NCBI GenBank assembly: GCA_021399435.1
Contig: JAJTUP010000033.1
Location: forward strand, 372,001 to 436,000
Reading direction: 5' to 3'
Length of the DNA stretch: 64,000 nt
Source of the DNA: Diaporthe sp. PMI_573
Taxonomy: Eukaryota > Ascomycota > Sordariomycetes > Diaporthales > Diaporthaceae
In this document: piece after piece, positions 55,260 through 64,000 of the stretch
Position numbering within the stretch: position 1 is the first letter of the stretch
Layout of the letters: every line of letters begins with the position of its first letter
The notes under the pieces: generated by a model
Database searches by the model: none
The model's input: the letters and a program-made list of their open reading frames with translations, nothing else
Told to the model about the DNA's origin: nothing
Translations under genes and position numbers: made by a program

Positions 55260-58200
55260 GATGCAACTTAGTTGCTGAGCTGGACAATACAAAGGGCGAA
55301 TATCGGGTGATCCGAGAACAGTACGACTTTTAATCATACACCGTGAATTCATTTAATTCTTAAGTTGTATTGCAATAATATTTTCGAGTAGTCCAGAGGC
55401 TGTCACTGACTGCACCCAGGCCCTTATGGAAACAGAAGCTTCCCATGTTTGTCAATTGATGTTATCCCGAGGCCCTATTCACTCTGCTGCCCACTTCTTT
55501 GGACGCTGCTCTTATTTTCCTGCATTTTTCTCTTTCGATTTATGCCCGTAGTTTGACACAAAATTACCATTAGACATCCCAGTTGCAGGCGTCATAGGAG
55601 ATAAGATGCAAATCTACCCGAAGTGATATTCATACATTTCTGTCAGTCAGTTCGAATTCGCTACAAATGTTAAAACACCTTGAATTCTTCAGCTGAACTA
55701 AGCCCAGACATATAGCCTAATTATGAGAAGCCAATGGCTCATTCACGACTGAAGGCCGCGTTTGAGTTTCACTGGAGCATCTATTCGAAGTTTTTTTTGA
55801 GAAACACATGAAGAATGCAAAAAGACACGGGAAACCTGGCGACTTTTGAAGGAAATTTGCCCATTTCATGTGAGGCTCAATATAGCGGGATATGTACAAT
55901 AGCTCAGCTTTTACTAACAAAACATGGTATTGCTTGCACAATTAACTGCCGCAGAAGTCTGTAAAAGTTTGGCCTCATTCATGTAGTAACTCCATCATCT
56001 TCTCTTGACTGATAGCCGACGCATACATGTGATAGGGAATTCCGGAACGTCAACGATTGAAACCCAAGTCCTTTTCCGTTATACCTCTCAATCTTCCGAA
56101 TTCCCTGGAGCCCTATTTAGACACCACGCCTTGGCGCCTCTGCCTTTCCTATTCCCCTCCAGGCTGTGCTGTCAACATGGGACATTGACGAAAAGAACAT
56201 GAACCTACTCATAGGCTGTGGGTATTCAAGTGATGAGCCGGCATTATCACGATGCATCCGGCTATGCAGGTACAATTGTGCTATAATCGGCGCGGGTCTT
56301 CTGTTGGCAGAGGCTTGGGGTATTCTCAATGATTGTCGTTGGATAGGGGATGGACAGTGGGAGCTTGCGTGGATTCGAGAAGAAGAAATGGTCAAAGGCG
56401 ACATCGAGGGATCCATGCGTGAAAATTGTTGGTATATGCGTGGCTTCGTCCACGACGGCCCTCTTGTCTGCGCTTTGGTGGCCGGCTCGCGGGCTCTCCG
56501 TTGGGAATAACTAAACCACCGGTCAGTGTGCTGTCATATATCGTAAAGCAACCAAGGTATACCAACCTCATCATTGCCTATGGTGTCTTGTGCCTGCTGA
56601 GTATCGACCCACGTCGTATTGGAATTACTTTGCTTTGTCAGTTAGAATTCCTCAGCCTGCGTGGTAGACTCGTACTTGGACGGCCCAAAACCAGCTAGAA
56701 CTGTCAGTCTGCTAGTGCTCAAACAGCTGAAAGCAATGACATAGTCGGATTCTTCGACATCTCTCCATGGCACAACTTGAACCAGTCCAACGTTCTGTGG
56801 CAGGGCGTTTTCGGTTACGGCTGAACGTTTGAAATGGCAAGCTTGCTTAAGTTGATTCACTTCGAGGGCCGAAGGAAGTTGTTGGGAGGGAGAAATTGGA
56901 GACGTAAAGGACCTATTAACTGTCAGAGATTACTATCGTATCTGAAGGGCCGCACCTGAATCTCCACAGGGGGGATGAGCTGCAGGTCTGACCTACCCCC
57001 TTCCGTCAGGTGCGTTTGTGGCGTGCCGGCTACCATTCGGCAGTCTAGGCGCCTTGTTCGTAGATTTCGGCATCTTGGACCTTCTATAGTTGTTCAAAAG
57101 CCCCGAAAATCTTCAGAAGCAACTCAGGAGATCACGTTTTCCTCTTGTCTTTGTCAAGATCGGGCAAGAAAGACTAGGAGCCTGACAGGGTCGGGTCGCG
57201 GTTGGCAGTTACTAGGAGGAGGCATCTGCGGCCTTTAACGACAACAATAACGTCCGAGCTCTCAGTCAAAAGCCAAGATCCGGGGAGTGTTGGGCCCGGG
57301 CGGTGGACCGCAGGATGGCGCTTCGCAGGCGAATTCGCCCTTCCTGAGCCAGTCACAACAGCATTTCGCCTTAGCGCCAAATTGCGCCTTGTCAATCCGT
57401 CAGGCAACCGAACCTAAATGCTCGTGTTCTTTTCTAGAAACCTTCTTCTCGATATGTGACTGCTGGAGCACATACACCGGTCTGTCCCCTGTCCCATCTT
57501 GTCACGCACGTGGCAGCACCTCTGGTGCTGCGTCACATTTGCTTGGGAGCATTAGCTTCTGGAGGTGATCACTAACGATCAGATTGGCGTATGCGGTCTT
57601 CTTTCATAGGTTCCAGTGGGTGGAGTGTCGACAATCTTCACCGACAACCAGCGCGGCCCACCGCTACGATCCATGTGGTCGTTCCTCACCCTCACAAGGG
57701 GTGTCCCTGCCCCAACTTGTGCACCAGTCAACTAGGTCTTCAATAATGATCAGAGAAATTGATGAGTTGTTCCACCCCGTCAAGTCTGATGAATTTTGTT
57801 GAGACACGTGGAAGGCAGAGTAAGGCAAACGTGTGCTTGAAATCTACCACCCACTAGCCATCAGAGCTGGGAATTTCATTGCGGACTGACTTCGCCACAC
57901 AACCAGAAGCCCTACAGAGTCCGTGGATAATCTCAAGACAGGCTGTGCAGGCATAGAATCTCCTGGAGGCACAGATCGGGCGAAAGTCCAGGACAGGCTT
58001 GCAATGTGAGCCGGGGATGTGAGTTGAAAATCAAACGCAGACGTGATCAGCGAAACGTTCAACCTGGAAAGGTACTTCGACTTTGTGTGTCATCAGCGCT
58101 GAAAAAAGTGACAAGGGATCTGCAACTAATTCTGGCGGTTATTTCGGATCGAGACACCAGAGATGAACGCCATCATTGGTGAACACCCGAGCCGAGCGGT

Positions 58201-61200
58201 TTGGAGGTATCGAAATCTGCTTGCTCTTCTCTTTTACCATGTCACAAGCCTTGTCCAAAAGATTTAATGAGCACATCCTGGGGCTAGAGTTGAAGTCGGA
58301 CAGTCCTCGGTCCGAAAGGATACCAGAGAACAGATTCGTCGCCGCGTACAGAGGAGAGCCAAACTAGGTACGTATCCGCACCTGAGGCAGAACAGTACAC
58401 TAAGAAGTAAGTAGTACGTCAGCTGTCACAAATGGGGTTGGAAACTCATTCGTACGCCTACCAATATCTTGAACCAAGAATGAAGGACAGGGTGTTTCTG
58501 AGCAGGACACCGGCCCTGTTGTCTTCTCTGGCTACTATTCTTGAAGTGAGCTTGAGGCCGTCTAGCAGAACCACCGCTCTGTCGGCGTCAACACGTTCGG
58601 AACTAATATGACCAGGCGAAAACAGGCCAGATGATTAGTAACAAGTACTGCTACCCGCGCCAACTTTGTCGCCCACACGTACTTGGCTGGCAAGGAGTTG
58701 GTGTTGGGCATCAGCAGCCTGCTTATCAGCCATCGACCACCCATCGTTCCTCCCTTGCCGCCAGCCTGATTTGCGCGAGAAGATTCTGATCTGCTCACCG
58801 CTTTATTGAGCCGCAGGTTTCTGACCCACGGTCAGCTCTCCCTGATGCTTACTTTCGTCGCCTGTCCCATCCACTCCGTTCAGCCATCCAGTTCTTCTCG
58901 ACCGCATCCACGGACACATAGCCAGCTCCCTGACAACCACCGTCCTGGGACCCCCGAAGAAGGGAAACTGTGAATATTCATTTCTTCTTCTCCTCCACAC
59001 AACGGTTTCAAGATATTCAATTCGCTGGATGGACGTCAGTCAAGCATTTCAGAAACTCGAGTGGCAAGCACCTGAGTCGTTTGTTTTGGATTTGGTGTCT
59101 GTTGTGATGAAGTCTGTCGCAGATGACCCCAAATGATCGTCTGAAAGCGGTTTTGAGACGGCTGCTAGAAGTGGAGTGACACGACAATGTTTTTGTTGAC
59201 AAGCTGAAAGGTATCTTCCTCTGCGGCACAGGCGTTTCCATTTGAGAGAAGAGACGATGACAGTGATCAGATATCAGGATTTAACCTTCCGGGAATCCCG
59301 GAAATCGACCGACATGCCTCTCACAAACCGAAGTTTGCAACCCAATATGGCACCCTCACGCACGCTGTCCAGGGCCGTCGAAGTTCTTTCGAAACAACAT
59401 GCTGAGACAAGACCGCAAGGTGGTTTCGTTTTTAATCCGTGTACGTACGCTTCTTAAGCAGTATGTAGGCGGACCAAGAAATTATTATGGAGTAGATTTT
59501 GAAACCGAGAGTGAAGAAGAGTGAAGAGGAAGGGGCCAAATTCGAGAAAAGGAGACATTGCCTCCCCTTTTAAGAAACAGAAGACGGTACTTGCCCAAGG
59601 ACGAACACCAGAGCGCATGACTCGGCTAAAGGGGCCCATCACTCGCGCGCTCGTCGTACCTCAGAGACCAAGGCTCCAGCTTGTCCGAGTAGCTGAAAAC
59701 CAACATCGGGCCATTCCCTTCCCACCGCGAAACTAGTGCATCTGCAACATGGACGCCACCCATGGACCTTCGCGCTGACACCGCGTTTATGCCATCGTTG
59801 ATCATCCTGGACCTACCCTATGAGCCTTCTGACCCACGAATCACCACAACTAGTGATGACCAGGAGACTCTGCTGGTGGGAGGTTTGCCAACTCTCTCAG
59901 GTTCACACCACCCTGGAATGAGGAGCAAATGGAACCTCTGGAAGAACCGGCGAGCTCCTTGCCCTTTTCGTCTCACTCGGCGGGACTCGAGCACAGAGCT
60001 GAAGCCGAAACTGTGGCTCGACTCGGGGTGGCGAGAGGCAGCGATAACGCACTGCCGAAGACCACCCCGTCGGTATTATAGACAATCACATGATGATTGC
60101 AGCCGGGTCACTGAAGCAACATGTAGTGAGATTCCTCCAGACACTACGACACGGATATCAAGACACGGGAAGCATGCGTCATCTCCATGTCGATGCATGC
60201 CTTACCATCCAGCCTATGCGCCATCCAGGGATGTCTTGCACTCTGCATCCTGCACCCCCTCCTGCGAGAGACAAAAGTGGCACGATTCAGGCGCAGAGAT
60301 GTCTTCAAGATCGGGAAGCAAGACCCAAGATGTGATAGCAGTGAAAGTGATCGACTCAATAGCCTAAGATGGCGTCAATAGCGCTGCAACTCCGGCTGTT
60401 GCGCTACACCTTCCCGCGATTTCCAATCCAAGATAGGATACCGCCTTCCGAAAGCAGCACGGCTTGCATAAAGCGGGCGCCTACGCTGAGATTGCGAGAG
60501 CAGACACTCGGGACTCATCCCTGTGGGGTGTTCACAGCCGGACGGGCCACGGGTGTGAGCGATCTGCAATCAACACGCAGCTCTGAATACACGCAGTCCA
60601 CGCAGTCCAGGCCTCCGCTCGTCTCGACCCAACTGACAAGAGCCACGGAATCGATCAGCCGGGATGAGGGGTTCATGCACGGGAGACGCAAGATGTCTGC
60701 AAGCAAACCAGATAAACGAGTAGAGCCAGGGGCTACGTGAGGCTGTCGACGGCAGCTCTCAACACAGCGAGCGGGGTTGGCCGTTGATGCGGCTCAACAG
60801 CCCCGCACGAGCGTCGCTCAGCGCACGTCCTCCCGCGTCTAGCGCCCGAGAATTCAATTCGGCGGGCCTGGGGGAGCCCTGCAGCTGGCTGCAACGCAAC
60901 AACACCCCCTGCATCGAATCCACAACCGAGCTCACGAGCTCTGGCCGGCTTCACCTTCACCAATTGACGATTATCCCACGTGGGATTGCCTCGCCGCTAT
61001 CACTGTTCACGTAGCCGATCGATACTCTGAGGGTAAGAAGATGACACTCAACTCTCCGCGAGTTCCTGGGGACAACGATCCTGGGATAATGACCGACCAA
61101 ACAGTGCTCCCAAAAGTTATCCACTGACCAATTAAATGACCAAATATATTGTAGGCACACTCAGGTTTATACAAGCTTGGAAGCTTTGACAGGTTGACAA

Positions 61201-64000
61201 GAATGGCGAGTTGTAGCATCAAAGCTCAGCTAGACCTGAGTCTGGCCATCTGGCCATCTGGCCATCTGAAGATTTGAAAATTAAGGTGATCTTATACTAA
61301 GATACCCGATGGTTAAATACTAATGTACCCAGCCATAGAGACCTGAAAATCTAAGGTCACAGTTCAATTGTGACTAATTATAAAGACATTTATAGTCATG
61401 ATCTATATTTTTTAAAATTCTTTTACCGAGAAATTCGAACTCGAGTTACTGCCTTCCCCGCTGAGCGCTTCACCCGTTGCTAATAGACATCGGCACAGCG
61501 TGCACAACAGAAATATCAATATCAAGCTGTTGAGAACATTCTGCTCTGGCTACACATCTCGATTTATAGATGCGCACGGCTATGAGTCAAACCTCGGTAT
61601 TCTTCATTAAACGGGTTGCGGACCAGTAGTCACCTTTTCCTCTCTACAAAGCAACATCTCACAATATTACTCCTCTCCGTGGTTATATTGTCTCATTTTG
61701 GCTCACGTTTAGAGTAATTCAAGCACTCTTTGGACGCCATCTTGTGGGTATGTTATAATCTGTCAAGAAAAATCAACAGCTGACCATTTCTTCTGGCGTA
61801 GTAAAAGTCCAAGTTCATGAGATCAAGACTTTCGACAGCCGCAGAATAAGCTGAACTTGGACTGGAATTCCACTAGTGCTTTCGGTTGAAACTTGACAAT
61901 GGCAAATCATTTGACAGCTGAAGAGAAGAAAATTTAATGTGTAGGCCTCCAGGAAGTAGGCCAAAAGCTTTGAGGTCTATTGAATGCTAAGCCGGTGCCA
62001 GTGATAAGCACTTCCTCTCCGGCGATACTCACAATGCTTCTGAATTTATTTAGAGACACCGGTACATGTTGGACATGTTGGACATGTATTTGTAAATTGA
62101 TCGCATATGGTATCCAAGATATGAATTTCCACCAGAGTATGCGAGCATAGTTACGTCCTTATTTCAATCCTAAGTGCTACGCCCCAGCCATGTACATCTG
62201 GAATTTCTCCGTGTCTTTTGGACCTGATCTCTCAGCTTCCACAGCCTTTCAAAGCCCTCAATAGATGGCTCGGTGCAAGCTCCTCACCCTCATGAGAAGT
62301 TGGCGTGGCCAGAGAGTCAGCGGGGTGCGGTCTGCTTCCTTGCTTTCTCGTCTGCTTCTCTTCATAGTGAGGAAGCACCGTCCCATCTTTTACACTCTAT
62401 ATTGACGGATAAATAGATCGCTAGCGGTTCCGATCAGCCTCATCGAATACTTCGATGCAGCGCTTCTATATGAGAAGATCATGACATTGGGGTCGGGTCG
62501 GATCGGATCCTTGCTGCTCCCCCAGCCACAACCTGCTCAGAGGAGCTGTAAGATTGTTTGCCTCGTCATCCTTCCCAACCCTTTCGACATGCCTCAGCTG
62601 GTCGCGATGGCTTTATTCTTAGCCTAAGTCACGGCCTGTACGAAGCCTCCGCCAAGATTCTCGCCATCAAGCTCGATCAGGAGTTTAGAGAGCCGTGTTG
62701 CTACAGTGCCACAGTAGTCTGTTTGGCTACCTGCACTTCCATCCGTGATGTGCAATAGGGCGTCCCTTCGACCAATAACAAATGGATCAGGCGACCTTGA
62801 ATGTCCCTTGAGGGCAATTATGCAGTTCGTCTCAAGACATGGATTTGAGTTGAAACAAGGTGATATCTGGGTACAAACATTTGAAGGCAAGCTCATAATT
62901 AGGCAACGTTCCTATTATTAGATTTTATCGCTCAGGGATTTTCTTACCAACCAAGAATGATCATTGATGATGAGTTTCGAATTTCAAAGTGCGTGCCCCT
63001 GCAGGGCTTCCATCGGCGATGGAATCCTTCAAGGTTGTTGTTTACTGTGCCCTTCTCTTCGCCTCAGGATCACAGCGTTGGGGTCTGTTGCCTCACCCTC
63101 TGACCCTTCCTCTGACCCTGCATCAATCTCACACAAGGTCAACCTCCACCTGAATCCTAGACTAGGCATATTGGATGCAAGTTATTTTGCCCAGAAAATG
63201 CATTAATTTTAACTCGAGGCTAACGGCGCCTGCCTAGATACTGCATTTCAGCCGCAATTACGGTCGGTCGCCTTTGAAGTATGGCTTCATCTCTATCAAA
63301 GACACGAACAGGCCACTGGTAAGCTCGTTTTAGAGACCAAAAAAAAAAAGAGCAGATGTTGTGAAAAGGGGCGCCACGGTTGCCTTATTCCAACTCCTTT
63401 TCCTAAAGGCTGGAATATGGTTCTCCTGTGGGAAGTCGGAGACCGAACCCCTCATGGCTGAGACAAAAAAGAGAAGGCCTGCGTAGCCGGAGTTGAAAGC
63501 TTTCTATTGAACTTGCACACCGCTTCTATGTCTTACGGTCGGTGAGCTTCACGGGTCAGCACGATGGAATTTTTTGATGAAAAGTCCCGTCAAGAATGCG
63601 AATCTGCCGGCCTGCAACCGACGGGACCAATGGTGATCGCCCAGAAGTCCTGAAGATGAGGATGCGCGCTACAGTGAATATTCAAGAGCTCAAGTGCTAC
63701 GTACGAGGAACTACCTGCCCAGGTAGGGACAGCGGCCGCCGCGGCATGACGTGGAAGTCAGTCTCGCTGACCCCGCAGGGCCGCCTAACGGCACCGCGGC
63801 ACCTGGGCGCGCACTGGGCAGTGCCTGGTCTTCCCTAGTTATGCCAACCATCCCCCGAACCACACCGAAAATCGTGGCTGGCCCTTATCCCCCATTGTGA
63901 CTCTCCCACGATGCATGCAGATATGGTGTGTTGGTGGGTAAGCCGTCGGTCAGCGTCATTATTCTAACAAGCGGGCTGATATTTGCTCGTTGAAATGGCC
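55260..64000. other. gene-poor right end, 8.7 kb
   Basis: No gene supported. Open frames are short and unlinked; the longer ones (56166-56510, 59762-60367) have no family motif, poor starts or interrupted surroundings. Minor repeats are seen: ctggccat three times at about 61249-61268 and ttggacatg repeats near 62068. AT-rich stretches lie around 61270-61430. Some segments near 57600 and 59300 read faintly protein-like and may be old relics. Confidence 0.5.

Noticed and set aside
56166..56510. 114-residue plus-strand frame
   Set aside because: Good length for this AT-rich area but no motif or homologue I recognise and no splice context.
59762..60367. 201-residue plus-strand frame
   Set aside because: Composition and lack of motifs suggest chance; neighbouring frames are broken. 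An old relic cannot be excluded.
61432..61495. tRNA-like or SINE-like A and B boxes on the minus strand (tagcaacggg ... gagttcgaattt)
   Set aside because: The acceptor and T-stem arms do not pair and no anticodon arm folds; probably chance resemblance or a very old remnant.

Overview
The window is nuclear DNA of a filamentous ascomycete (Pezizomycotina). The protein-coding genes are split by short introns of about 50 to 190 bp with GT(GC)-AG ends and CTAAC or CTGAC branch sites. The gene set is typical of these fungi: a Pbs2-type MAPKK, a Rho3-type GTPase, a SUR7 family protein, an MFS permease, an OPT transporter, and a secreted subtilase. I cannot name class or species from sequence alone.

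Layout. 0-6 kb: 3' part of the HOG-pathway MAPKK pbs2, an intronless Rho3-type GTPase and a siroheme-pathway methyltransferase, all on +. 6-7.2 kb: a frameshifted acyl-protein-thioesterase-like gene on -. 10-12 kb: a large protein of unknown function. 13-18.2 kb: a divergent calmodulin-like gene, then a divergently transcribed leucine-catabolism pair (isovaleryl-CoA dehydrogenase and methylcrotonoyl-CoA carboxylase beta). 19-33.3 kb: five genes all on the minus strand (cupin protein, MFS permease, secreted FAD-linked oxidase, small GPI-type surface protein, 12-exon OPT transporter). 36-45 kb: a glycosyltransferase-like protein, a SUR7-family protein, a small protein kinase and a 91-residue coiled-coil protein. 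49.5-52.4 kb: a secreted subtilisin-like protease. The last 9 kb hold no gene I can support.

The most striking signal is two families of repeated spliceosomal introns, here called ILE-A (four copies, 151 to 191 bp) and ILE-B (three copies, 102 to 105 bp). Each copy coincides with an intron whose position is fixed by the reading frame on both sides. Seven copies sit in five unrelated genes, always in the sense orientation, and none was found outside genes. Related sequence occupying whole introns of unrelated genes is the hallmark of introner-like elements, reported from some Dothideomycete fungi. ILE-A keeps an internal inverted repeat.

The second theme is decay. Besides the intact genes there are relics of a short-chain dehydrogenase-like gene, an exonuclease III-like gene, a C2H2 zinc-finger gene and a GMC oxidoreductase gene. 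Their in-frame stops are of kinds that single C-to-T or G-to-A changes produce, and several also carry frameshifts. This suggests a gene-poor region shaped by RIP-like mutation or plain neutral decay. All product names rest on motif recognition by eye; no database search was run.
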